49,573 bases of DNA from Bacteroidaceae bacterium. GTDB taxonomy: Bacteria > Bacteroidota > Bacteroidia > Bacteroidales > Bacteroidaceae. The position numbers and the translations under genes were made by a program. Every line of letters begins with the position of its first letter. The first letter of the stretch is position 1. Shown piece after piece: positions 1-8,338 of the stretch. Under the pieces are notes generated by a model that did not search any database, had not been told where the DNA came from, and saw only the letters and a program-made list of their open reading frames with translations. The DNA is taken from the NCBI GenBank assembly GCA_017467885.1, contig JAFUKC010000028.1, positions 1 to 49,573 on the forward strand, in the 5' to 3' direction.

Positions 1-124
1 TATGCTTGCCTTTTTATGTTCTTTTTTGTCTGTTTTTCCCTTTTTTGCAGTTACATAGCCCGCTATGCGCCTTTGAAAAATGAAAAAACATACTAAAAAA
101 GACCTATAAAAATTTCAAGGATAT

Positions 125-164
125 AAATTTAAACAACTTCTAAGAAATTTAAACCGCTTCTTAG
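125..164. repeat. 20-bp tandem duplication at the end of the GH20 gene
   Basis: Two adjacent 20-bp units (125-144 and 145-164) differ at three positions. Each reads AAATTTAAAC, two variable bases, CTTCT, a variable base, AG. The second unit contains the stop codon (161-163) of the minus-strand hexosaminidase gene. Bases 1-124 are T-rich and hold no gene that I can support. A similar TTTAAACAGCTTCTTA string lies just after the six-gene cluster near 12433-12449. Confidence 0.75.
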
Positions 165-2197
165 TACACCTCAATTTCGTCGGTAAACATAAAGCCTCCG
201 AAATTACTACGTTGTGCTTTGTAGCGGATGTAACGTGCCTTGGTGTTGCCTTGCCAGCCATATTTCTTGAACGAGAGGGTGTCGTCGCGCACCACTGTAT
301 GTTCAATATGTGCAAGTTCTTCGAATGTGATGCTGTCGCAAGATGCAGATATTGTCACCTCGGCAGGGTGGAATATCCCGGGGTTGCACAGTTGCATAAA
401 TGTGGCCGAGATGCTTTTTATCTGCTTCTGTTGTTCCAGGTCTATTGTTACATCTATTCCGCCTCGGCCTATGAATCCCTGCCACACTCCATCGTTGTTG
501 TTCCAAGAGCCATGCTCTCCATCGGTAAGCGCACCTTTGCCGCTTGCTGCGTACCCCGGATAATAGGGCGAACCTTTTGCATATACAACCTGCTTACCAC
601 GTGCGATGTGGTTGGAGGTGTGTTCTGCCTCGGGGCGGTTGCCAACCTCGCCGGAAAGATCGAAAGAGTTGTATCCTCTGTTGCGCAATCGCATGTTTTC
701 TTGCAGTGCACGACGTCTGAAGTCTTTGTAATTTTTCACCTCGGGGTTGCTCCATGCTACTTCGGCTATTGCAAGCAGTCGCGGGTAGAGCATATATTCG
801 GCATGTTTGGCGGTAGGGATATATTCGGCCCACAAATTGCCTTGTACACCATAGATGAGGTGGCGTTTGTCGGCAGCAATGCTGTCCGGTATCGGGTCGT
901 AGGAATATACCTTTTTCAATGGCAGATATCCGCCTATGGCTTCGGGCTGGGTGTGTGGTGCATCCTGATATTGGTCGAGGTAGCAGTGTGTGCCGGGCGA
1001 CATTATTGCTTTGTGTCCGGCTTCTACGGCCTTAATGCCTCCCTCGGTACCTCGCCACGACATTACAGTGGCGTTTGGAGCAAGCCCGCCATCCAAAATT
1101 TCGTCCCAACCTATTATTTGACGTCCTTTCCCGTTCAGATACTTTTCTATACGATGTATAAGATAGCTCTGCAGTTCATTTACATCCTGCATCCCCTCGT
1201 CGTGCATACGTTTCCGGCACAACGGGCACGAGGGCCACGATGCTTTTCCGGCTTCGTCGCCACCAATGTGTATGTATTCCGAAGGGAACAGTTCTGTTAT
1301 TTCATCGAGTACATTTTGTAAAAACTCGAAGGTTTTTTCATTGCCCACGCAAAAATCGGCCTGTTTGTACGGCTCGTGTGTGCACGACAGCTCGGGGTAT
1401 GCGGTAAGCACCTCCTCGGAGTGAGCCGGCATCTCAATCTCGGGAATAATTGTGATGTATCGTTCTGCAGCATAGGCTGCCAGCTCGCGTATTTCGTCCT
1501 GTGTTAAATATCCTCCATGCGCATCGCTGCTGCCTTCCTCGGCATACTCCCGTTTGTCGTTCCACCAATCTTTCCATACAGGTTGTTTGCGCCATGCGGC
1601 AAATTGTGTAAGGCGCGGATATTGTTTTATCTCAACACGCCAGCCGGCAGCATCGGTAAGATGAAGGTGCAAACGGTTAAGTTTGTAAGCTGCCATTGCG
1701 TCTATCTGCTTTTTTATAAACTCTTTCCCAAAGAAGTGACGGCTTACATCGAGCATTATTCCGCGATAGGCAAATCGTGGCTCGTCGGTTATGGTTCCGT
1801 ATGGCATGCCGCTTCCGCCTGCACACTGTTGCAGAACAGTCTGCACTCCATAGAAAAGCCCGGCTCCTGTTGCAGCCGATATTTTAATTCCGTTTCTGTC
1901 GGTTGTAATTCTGTATCCCTCGGGATGTGTCACCTCTTTGCTTATTTGCGCAAGAATACAGTTGTCTGTTACTTTGTCGGCGGTCTGTAAACCAAGCGGT
2001 TGCAATGCTTTATGCAATCTGTCGTAGTCTTCATTGCCGGCATTTACGACAATTACGGTAGAGCGGTCTGCCGTAAAGACTCCGTTACCTGTTTCAACTT
2101 TCTGTGGAACCGGGGTGATATTGGTTGCAGTTTGTTCTTTGTTTGTGCAGCCTGCAAAAGCAAGCATCATGATAATGGTGAAAAGTGTATTTTTCAT
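161..2197 (-). CDS. Beta-N-acetylhexosaminidase, GH20 family, lipoprotein
   Basis: This enzyme should release terminal N-acetylglucosamine or N-acetylgalactosamine from glycans outside the cytoplasm. The 678-residue product starts with a lipoprotein signal whose lipobox cysteine is residue 17 (AFAGC). A GH20 N-terminal domain spans about 25-140 and the TIM-barrel catalytic domain about 142-500, including GIMLDVSRHFF near 146. The catalytic Asp-Glu pair is D314-E315 in HIGGDE. The last 140 residues look like a discoidin (F5/8 type C) sugar-binding domain. It is transcribed alone on the minus strand. Host glycans or recycled cell-wall sugars are both possible substrates; the sequence does not decide. 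Confidence 0.95.
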   Translation of the reverse strand: MKNTLFTIIMMLAFAGCTNKEQTATNITPVPQKVETGNGVFTADRSTVIVVNAGNEDYDRLHKALQPLGLQTADKVTDNCILAQISKEVTHPEGYRITTDRNGIKISAATGAGLFYGVQTVLQQCAGGSGMPYGTITDEPRFAYRGIMLDVSRHFFGKEFIKKQIDAMAAYKLNRLHLHLTDAAGWRVEIKQYPRLTQFAAWRKQPVWKDWWNDKREYAEEGSSDAHGGYLTQDEIRELAAYAAERYITIIPEIEMPAHSEEVLTAYPELSCTHEPYKQADFCVGNEKTFEFLQNVLDEITELFPSEYIHIGGDEAGKASWPSCPLCRKRMHDEGMQDVNELQSYLIHRIEKYLNGKGRQIIGWDEILDGGLAPNATVMSWRGTEGGIKAVEAGHKAIMSPGTHCYLDQYQDAPHTQPEAIGGYLPLKKVYSYDPIPDSIAADKRHLIYGVQGNLWAEYIPTAKHAEYMLYPRLLAIAEVAWSNPEVKNYKDFRRRALQENMRLRNRGYNSFDLSGEVGNRPEAEHTSNHIARGKQVVYAKGSPYYPGYAASGKGALTDGEHGSWNNNDGVWQGFIGRGGIDVTIDLEQQKQIKSISATFMQLCNPGIFHPAEVTISASCDSITFEELAHIEHTVVRDDTLSFKKYGWQGNTKARYIRYKAQRSNFGGFMFTDEIEVY

Positions 2198-2217
2198 GTT
2201 CTTGGAAACTCTTTATG

Positions 2218-2225
2218 CAAACATA
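2218..2225 (-). promoter_or_regulatory. -7 element for the GH20 gene
   Basis: The minus strand reads TATGTTTG here, a perfect match to the Bacteroidetes -7 consensus TAnnTTTG. Transcription would begin near 2211, about 14 bases before the start codon. No clear -33 TTG is present at the usual distance. Confidence 0.5.
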
Positions 2226-2349
2226 CGCAAAAAACAGTGGATAACCTTGCTGTATGTGAATAAATTTCAAGCAGCCTGTTTTTCGTGCTTCTTTTGTTCG
2301 CCGTTGTCAACTTTTAACATTATTGTTTCCGATTTTAAAATAAATTATA

Positions 2350-2357
2350 TAAATTTG
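2350..2357 (+). promoter_or_regulatory. Possible -7 element for the six-gene cluster
   Basis: TAAATTTG matches TAnnTTTG exactly. The nearest upstream TTG is 24 bases away, longer than usual. If used, it gives a 5' leader of about 410 bases that contains the hairpins at 2624-2705. No better candidate was seen nearer the gene. Confidence 0.3.
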
Positions 2358-2623
2358 CGCCATCTTCACGCCGAGGGTTAAATTTTGATGTTCGATTTTT
2401 ACATTTAATATTGGAACATCCGGTAGTGGGGATACCATTATATGATAGGCGTTTACTTGACGCTTTGTTCTTGACGTCCGGAAATCTCGCAAATTTTAGG
2501 TATTGTCTTGAATTAAGCAACAGTAGATGTCCCGGGTATGATTTTATACATTTTCCCTTGCTTTATATTGCCGATTGGTTATATAAGTAGGGCTTGTGTT
2601 TTTTTTTCATATCGGCGTGGGGA

Positions 2624-2705
2624 CTCTGCGTTGCTCGTTCAACAATATCGGGCAATGCGAGAGCCTCTGGACGTGGGACGGGTAACAGGTACGATTTCCC
2701 ACGTC
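2624..2705 (+). promoter_or_regulatory. Two adjacent hairpins in the cluster's leader
   Basis: Hairpin one pairs CTCT plus GCGTTGCTCG (2624-2637) with CGGGCAATGC plus AGAG (2649-2663), with one bulged G. Hairpin two pairs GACGTGGGA (2670-2678) with TCCCACGTC (2697-2705). They end about 70 bases before the start codon. No U-tract follows, so a plain terminator is unlikely. A leader controlling expression is possible, but I recognise no known riboswitch class. Confidence 0.5.
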
Positions 2706-2774
2706 TTTCGTATATGGTTGTTTTATAGTTACCATTGGAAATAATGGCGGTTAGGGGAAATGCCGTATATTACT

Positions 2775-4640
2775 ATGAAAATGTTGCGTAATTACCCTAT
2801 CAGTCTGTTATTACTGTTTACATTCTTTTTATTGCAGTTACCATCTTCGGTATCGGCCCAGCGTAAGTTGAATGTCAGTGTCAAAAGTTTTACGCTGGAT
2901 CCTTTTGACGGCACAGCTTCAAACCCCGATTACAGGTTGAGCGATGCCAGCGGCAACCTCTATGCAATAATCAAAGTTCGTCCGGGTGCAAGTGAATTCG
3001 ATTTTAATTTCGGAGCTCTCAAGTGTATTGTAGACCCTGTCGACCACGATGACGAAACGTGGATCTATGTTCAGAAACATGCTAAAACCGTTACAATAAA
3101 ACGTGACGGCTACAAGACAATAAAGAATTACGACCTTGGCATGACTATCGAGGCCGGCAAGACATATATCATGGAACTGACATCCGACCAAATAACCACA
3201 ATTGTTAAGGCCGAACTTAATATGCAGATGTTGGAGTTCCGTCTTTCTCCTGTGGTAAATGGAGCCATGGTCATGATTAAGAATGCCGATGCCACCGACT
3301 ATGAAATATTCGGAAGCATAGATGTCACCGGCTGTGTTTCGAAAAACATGCCATTCGGCGAGTATGATTATCAGGTTCTTGCCACCAATTACAACACAAC
3401 CGAAGGTCGTGTAAACCTAATCTCTTCCGATTCGACATACATCGAGAATGTCACTCTAAAATCGAACTTCTCACAAATAACTTTGAATGCAGGTTCCGAT
3501 GCCAACATATACATAAACAACGAATATAAAGGCCGTCGTATCTGGACAGGTGCACTTAAGGCCGGCGAGTATGTGGTGGAGTGCCGCCAAGAGAATCATC
3601 GCAGCACAAGCCGGCGAATACTTGTACACGCCAACAATAACGAAACCATAGAGTTGCAGCAGCCTATTCCTATCACCGGAAACCTCTCGCTGATATCAAA
3701 TCCTGCGGGAGCATCAATAGCAATCGACGGAAAGCCTTACAATGACCGGACACCCTGCAATATTAAGGACCTGCTCATCGGTCGCCACACAATAACCGTG
3801 TCAAAGCCGCAATATGCACCGGCAACAAAAGTTGTGGAGATAAAAGAGGGCGAGATAACAAATGCTCATGTAACATTAAGCAATATAGGCAATGTTAAAA
3901 TAGAGTGCGACCCTTACGGAACATTATACGTAGATGGAAAGCATGTAGGTTATACCCCACAAACAATATCTGTGGCAAGCGGATATTACAATATAGAACT
4001 TCGAAATTATAGCCGTAAATATAAGAACATAAAAAAGAGAGTATATATCGATACCTCTAAAGGTACTTATAATTTCAAAATGAAACGCATGTATCAGTAT
4101 CGCAACTATTTCTATGTGCAAGGTGCAATGCAGTTCGGTTCGTTGCCGGCATTCGGCGGCGGTATAGGTTTCTTTGCCGGTAACTTCAATATGCAGGCCG
4201 ATTACATGATTGGTACAAAAGAGTCCAATGCATATTGGAACGAAGTCAACCCCACGACAGGCCAGATGAGTGAACCTTTGGAGTTCTCCTACGAGCCTAC
4301 ATTCATAGGCGGTCGTGTTGGTTATGGCTTCATTTTGGGCTCTCGCTTCAGGTTTACACCGCAGGCCGGTGGCGGTGTTGTTTCCATCGCAGGCAAATAT
4401 GATTACGCCGATGAACAGACATCGTTCTCAATGGAGATGGATGGCTATGCAGCTGTTATGACATTTGGAATGCGTATGGATTTTGCATTTGCATCGTGGA
4501 TAGGCCTGACGGTAACTCCCGAGTTGTGGGTTCCGCTTAAAAAGTCCGATACCTTCGATGCGCTGTCCGAAGTTTCGAAGGATATTAAAGGTTGGGCAAG
4601 CGGTTTTAATTGCCGTTGCGGATTATACATAGGTTTCTAA
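2775..4640 (+). CDS. PEGA-repeat protein with C-terminal barrel-like domain
   Basis: I chose the start at 2775 because it gives a clean signal peptide ending near VSA-Q; in-frame ATGs at 2760 and 2781 also exist. The 621-residue product has a beta-rich N-terminal half, then PEGA-type repeats at about 235-295 (divergent), 304-368 and 372-430. Each good repeat has the pattern of a short strand, a D-G-K turn, TPC/TPQ, and a G-x-H/Y-x-I strand. From about 440 to the end, alternating strands rich in Gly and aromatic residues end in GLYIGF, as in outer-membrane barrels. PEGA domains are small beta domains found in surface proteins. A role as outer-membrane anchor for the cluster is inference. It is the first gene of six, 25 bases before the next. 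Confidence 0.8.
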   Translation: MKMLRNYPISLLLLFTFFLLQLPSSVSAQRKLNVSVKSFTLDPFDGTASNPDYRLSDASGNLYAIIKVRPGASEFDFNFGALKCIVDPVDHDDETWIYVQKHAKTVTIKRDGYKTIKNYDLGMTIEAGKTYIMELTSDQITTIVKAELNMQMLEFRLSPVVNGAMVMIKNADATDYEIFGSIDVTGCVSKNMPFGEYDYQVLATNYNTTEGRVNLISSDSTYIENVTLKSNFSQITLNAGSDANIYINNEYKGRRIWTGALKAGEYVVECRQENHRSTSRRILVHANNNETIELQQPIPITGNLSLISNPAGASIAIDGKPYNDRTPCNIKDLLIGRHTITVSKPQYAPATKVVEIKEGEITNAHVTLSNIGNVKIECDPYGTLYVDGKHVGYTPQTISVASGYYNIELRNYSRKYKNIKKRVYIDTSKGTYNFKMKRMYQYRNYFYVQGAMQFGSLPAFGGGIGFFAGNFNMQADYMIGTKESNAYWNEVNPTTGQMSEPLEFSYEPTFIGGRVGYGFILGSRFRFTPQAGGGVVSIAGKYDYADEQTSFSMEMDGYAAVMTFGMRMDFAFASWIGLTVTPELWVPLKKSDTFDALSEVSKDIKGWASGFNCRCGLYIGF

Positions 4641-4665
4641 CAAAAGAATAAACGATATTATACGT

Positions 4666-6882
4666 ATGAAAAAGTTTCTTTACATATTGCTTTCATGCTG
4701 CACTCTGTTTTGTGTATCGTGCAAAGAAGAAAACCCGTTTTTTGAGGATGAATCCAATACCGATTGGGAGTATTTCCCCTCTGTTGTTGCACGATACCTC
4801 ACCACAAGTCAAAAGGAATATTATGCGGAATCGTCTGCCGGTACATACTACATGTATATAACATCGATAGAAACTCCTTGGGTGTTTAACAGTACTCCGG
4901 AGTGGATTTCTCTTACTCCTTCAGCGGGCAGCGAAAGTGCAGATGTGTCAATGAATGTACAAGAGAATAAATCGACCACTTCGGGCCGAACAGCAGTGTT
5001 TGATTTGGCTTCGGCCGATAGTGAGTGGGATTATTCCATCCCCATCAGCGTTACACAATCGCAGGCTTCTCCCTACATTTATATTACCAAAAATGATGAG
5101 CACTATCTGAATGTAACATTTACCGGTGCAGCTGCCAATGATGAATATACGGTAAATGCAAACTTTTCATGGACTGCAGTAGCGTATAATGATGAAAAAT
5201 TCCTTCAGTCTTGCGATTGGATAAAATTAAGCAAGACGGCCGAAGATAAAATTCGCATATCGGTTGATGCTAATACCACCGGTAATTGGCGCTATGGTAA
5301 TGTGGTGTTCTACATTTATGATAATGAACCTGTTCTATATTTAGATGTGTCGCAAAGTGCACCTAATATGACAATATCTACCGACACTTTGTCTTATGAG
5401 CGTGCCGGCGGTGTAAAAAACCTGACAATTACCTCCGATGCTCCTTGGAGTGCAACAACCCGGCAGGCTTGGATAGAGTTGGAGCCTTCGAGCGGAAAGG
5501 CCGGTGAATCTACACTGAAAATTTCTACAACCCCCAATACATCTACAGCCTCTCGAACAGGTTATGTGGATATTGCTATCGGTGAAAAGGTTACATCGAT
5601 TGTGGTAGAGCAGGATGGTGAAGTGGTGGCTGTTTCACCGACTTATATTTCTATAGATGCCGATGGTGGCAAGGCTACCGTAAATGTCACCAGTAACACC
5701 GATTGGAAGGTTAGTTTAGGTAAAGATGATTATATGTTAATTGGTGGAAATGATTATATTCCTGCTACAAGAGTAAAGATAATAAAGCCAATAGTAATAC
5801 ATGATTTACCTGTAGAGTCGGTTCATTTAAGCGACACTGTTGGCAGTGGCAACGGTTCGTTTACTGTTACGGTTGATAAAAACACCACTTCACTCGAGAA
5901 CAGGTCGTTAAGGATTTATGTAAGTACAACAAGCGGAAGCGCAAGTAAATACGTGCGCCTGTCGCAAGCGGCACGTACATTGAAGCCCGATGAAACGATT
6001 CTGCAATTTGGCAGCAGTGCAGGCTCTCGCAAAGTCTTTGTCAATGCCGATGCCGCATGGACCGTATCCGACAATCAGGATTGGGTAGAGGTCAGCCCCT
6101 TATCGGCCACAGGCAGCGATTCACTCACTGTTTCGGTAAAAGAGAATTTCTCGGGAACGGAACGCAACGACACCGTATATCTTAATATGGGCGATGGCAA
6201 TGTCAAGTTGTATATACAACAACAAGGGAAATATTTTAACATTGCCGACCCCGAACTGCAGTTTACATCCAAAGGCGGTGTACATGCCATATCTATAAGC
6301 AGCGACGCCGAGTGGAGTGTGAAAGTGAGTGATGCCGGTTACGGAACCGATTGGATAACTCTTTCCGAAACTTCGGGCAAGGGCGATTGCAATATCGATG
6401 TTACAGCAGCCGATAATCCCTCGTTGTCTGCGCGCGAGGTAGAGGTGCAGTTATCATCGGGGTTCAGAATCTATAACTTCTTATTTACACAGGCGGGCCG
6501 TTATCTGAAACTTAACACAAACCGTTTGACATTTGCAAAGAAAGGTGGCACACTGAATGTGCAGGTGCTCACCGATGGCGAATTTGAAGTATCTACCACC
6601 GATTCGTGGTACAACTATACTGTCAACGAAAAAGTTGTGACAATTACAGCCGAGGAACATACAGGCGATACTCCGCGAAGCGGTTCTCTGCAGTTTGTAT
6701 TGAAAGGTCTTAAGGCCGGCGAGGTTGCCACTCCCGTAACCCTCTCGATAGAGCAATATGCGAAGCCTGTTTATATTGTTCTGGAGGAGTATGACGAAGA
6801 GATAAGCCTTGATGATATATCCGATGGCAACGTAGTGATAACCATTGGAGGTTTTAAGGATGATGTTAGTTTGGATTATTAA
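4666..6882 (+). CDS. BACON-repeat lipoprotein
   Basis: The 738-residue product has a lipoprotein signal with lipobox cysteine 19 (FCVSC). The rest is a chain of about seven all-beta units of 80-115 residues, roughly 58-135, 136-233, 234-318, 322-438, 443-522, 525-612 and 614-700. Most show the BACON pattern: an N-terminal strand, a G-G or A-G turn, TSDAPWS/SSDAEWS, W-I/V-x-L/V, S-P/E-x-S/T-G, and a final Q-x-G/A strand. The fourth unit carries an insertion near 352-395. BACON domains are often linked to carbohydrate or mucin binding in Bacteroidetes, but no enzyme domain is attached, so a structural or adhesive role at the surface is more likely. It is the second gene of the cluster. Confidence 0.85.
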   Translation: MKKFLYILLSCCTLFCVSCKEENPFFEDESNTDWEYFPSVVARYLTTSQKEYYAESSAGTYYMYITSIETPWVFNSTPEWISLTPSAGSESADVSMNVQENKSTTSGRTAVFDLASADSEWDYSIPISVTQSQASPYIYITKNDEHYLNVTFTGAAANDEYTVNANFSWTAVAYNDEKFLQSCDWIKLSKTAEDKIRISVDANTTGNWRYGNVVFYIYDNEPVLYLDVSQSAPNMTISTDTLSYERAGGVKNLTITSDAPWSATTRQAWIELEPSSGKAGESTLKISTTPNTSTASRTGYVDIAIGEKVTSIVVEQDGEVVAVSPTYISIDADGGKATVNVTSNTDWKVSLGKDDYMLIGGNDYIPATRVKIIKPIVIHDLPVESVHLSDTVGSGNGSFTVTVDKNTTSLENRSLRIYVSTTSGSASKYVRLSQAARTLKPDETILQFGSSAGSRKVFVNADAAWTVSDNQDWVEVSPLSATGSDSLTVSVKENFSGTERNDTVYLNMGDGNVKLYIQQQGKYFNIADPELQFTSKGGVHAISISSDAEWSVKVSDAGYGTDWITLSETSGKGDCNIDVTAADNPSLSAREVEVQLSSGFRIYNFLFTQAGRYLKLNTNRLTFAKKGGTLNVQVLTDGEFEVSTTDSWYNYTVNEKVVTITAEEHTGDTPRSGSLQFVLKGLKAGEVATPVTLSIEQYAKPVYIVLEEYDEEISLDDISDGNVVITIGGFKDDVSLDY

Positions 6883-6905
6883 TAAACGGATAAAAATAGA
6901 ACATT

Positions 6906-8324
6906 ATGAATAGATTTAAAGAATTTTTCTCACTGCTTATTATTGTTGCACTATTCTGTGCATGTGACTCGGACAGAAACGAACCTGTGTTGGATGGTGA
7001 TACGTCGGCTTCAACCGAGCAGTTCAATACATGCAAAATGCATTTTAACGGCATAATAGATGATTACGACGGCCAAACACGTGCAACCACCGGTTACGCA
7101 TGGGCCAATGGTGATAAACTTTTTATCCGTTTCAACAACGAAGAGAAGTACGACGTATGTGGCTTTGCAACCTATTCCACATCAACCAAGGATTGGACTG
7201 TAAGCTATGCCGGTTCGCTCGAGAAGGATAAGACATTGCCTTGCGAGGTTTACTTCTTTACCAATTATACAGCCGATGGTTACTATGGTGTGCAGCTTAC
7301 AGCCAACAGTGCCATATATGTCGATTCCATAGGCAGTTACAGTGTTTCGGGCGGTACAATAAACCTCTCGGCCAAATTGGAGCCGAAAACTGCACGCTTG
7401 AGATTTATCTCGGCCAACACAACCAAACATCATGTTTTTGGTTTGGGATACTATAACTCATTCGATCTTGAGAGTGACGAGTTTACATATTCATCGGAAA
7501 GAATGGACTTAACTTATAGTTATTCTTCTACAGCAACCGATGGCTTTAGCTATTCCACAGACTATATATATGGTTTCATCGATTATGACAACCTTTCCAT
7601 ATTGTCTTCGGTAGACGATGGAGTAGTATATCAGAAGAGTAGCGAAGATATGCTGCTCGAGCCGGGGGTAAGTGCTTATCTTACAACTCCATCCACTGCG
7701 GTAAACAAGGGATGGTCGGTTTATTCCACAGTGGCAATGTTGAATGTTACTTATGAAGATCTTATCACCGATGGCGGCATCAGTGGTAGTGCGGATGATT
7801 ATTCCGAGGTTGATTATTTGGGCCTTAGTGTAAAATGGGGATTGACAAATGTCGGTGCAACCACCACATCCGAATATGGAACATATTATGTGTGGGCCGA
7901 TCCTTACGGAACAGTATCACCCGGAAATTATGCTTCAGGTTATAGTTCGTATTCCTATATCTCGGGACTCACCAATTATGATGCTGCAGCCTACAATTGG
8001 GGCAATGGTTGGCGTATGCCTACAACAAGCGAGGTTGAAGAACTCGCGAATAAATGCATCTTCAGAGAGTGTACGTACAATGGTGTTGACGGTCTCGCGT
8101 GTATAGGAGTCAGCGATATTACCGCAATATTCTTTCCATACAGTGGGTATCAAACGGCTCTTACTTCTTATTCCAAACGTGGTTCGTCTGCATATTTTTG
8201 GACCGGTGATTATTATTATAGTAGTAGTAACTATGCCTATTGTTTTTACTCTGCTAATAGTGACAAACTTAGTTACGTTTATAAAAAATATGCAATGCCT
8301 ATCCGCCCTGTAAAGGATAAATAA
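6906..8324 (+). CDS. Fimbrillin-like lipoprotein with Fibrobacter-type C-terminal domain
   Basis: The 472-residue product has a lipoprotein signal with lipobox cysteine 20 (LFCAC). The region from about 45 to 270 resembles fimbrillin-like Bacteroidales proteins: an early TRAT string, then W-A-x-G-D and many short strands rich in Tyr, Ser and Thr. From about 295 the protein matches the Fibrobacter succinogenes major paralogous domain (DUF1566-like): YLGLSVKWGLTNVGA, YVWADPYG, WRMPTTSEVEEL, a gap, FWTGDYYYSSSNY, and a final PIRPV. The domain is found on many surface proteins of this phylum and its role is unclear. The protein sits third in the cluster and may be an exposed component. Confidence 0.75.
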   Translation: MNRFKEFFSLLIIVALFCACDSDRNEPVLDGDTSASTEQFNTCKMHFNGIIDDYDGQTRATTGYAWANGDKLFIRFNNEEKYDVCGFATYSTSTKDWTVSYAGSLEKDKTLPCEVYFFTNYTADGYYGVQLTANSAIYVDSIGSYSVSGGTINLSAKLEPKTARLRFISANTTKHHVFGLGYYNSFDLESDEFTYSSERMDLTYSYSSTATDGFSYSTDYIYGFIDYDNLSILSSVDDGVVYQKSSEDMLLEPGVSAYLTTPSTAVNKGWSVYSTVAMLNVTYEDLITDGGISGSADDYSEVDYLGLSVKWGLTNVGATTTSEYGTYYVWADPYGTVSPGNYASGYSSYSYISGLTNYDAAAYNWGNGWRMPTTSEVEELANKCIFRECTYNGVDGLACIGVSDITAIFFPYSGYQTALTSYSKRGSSAYFWTGDYYYSSSNYAYCFYSANSDKLSYVYKKYAMPIRPVKDK

Positions 8325-8338
8325 TAATGATGTTGCCT

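Larger units (their letters stand above)
2198..2759. other. Intergenic region between divergent genes
   Basis: This 562-bp gap separates the minus-strand hexosaminidase from the plus-strand six-gene cluster. It holds a -7 element on each strand (2218-2225 minus, 2350-2357 plus) and two strong hairpins (2624-2705). A 68-codon reading frame at 2538-2744 runs through both hairpins and has no recognisable features, so I do not call it. Confidence 0.6.

Noticed and set aside
212-1321. Open frame of 369 codons antisense to the GH20 gene
   Set aside because: It has no signal, domain or start context, and the opposite strand encodes a clear GH20 enzyme with catalytic residues. It is a by-product of codon use.
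2538-2744. 68-codon frame before the six-gene cluster as a leader peptide
   Set aside because: It covers both leader hairpins, has no good start context and no conserved features.
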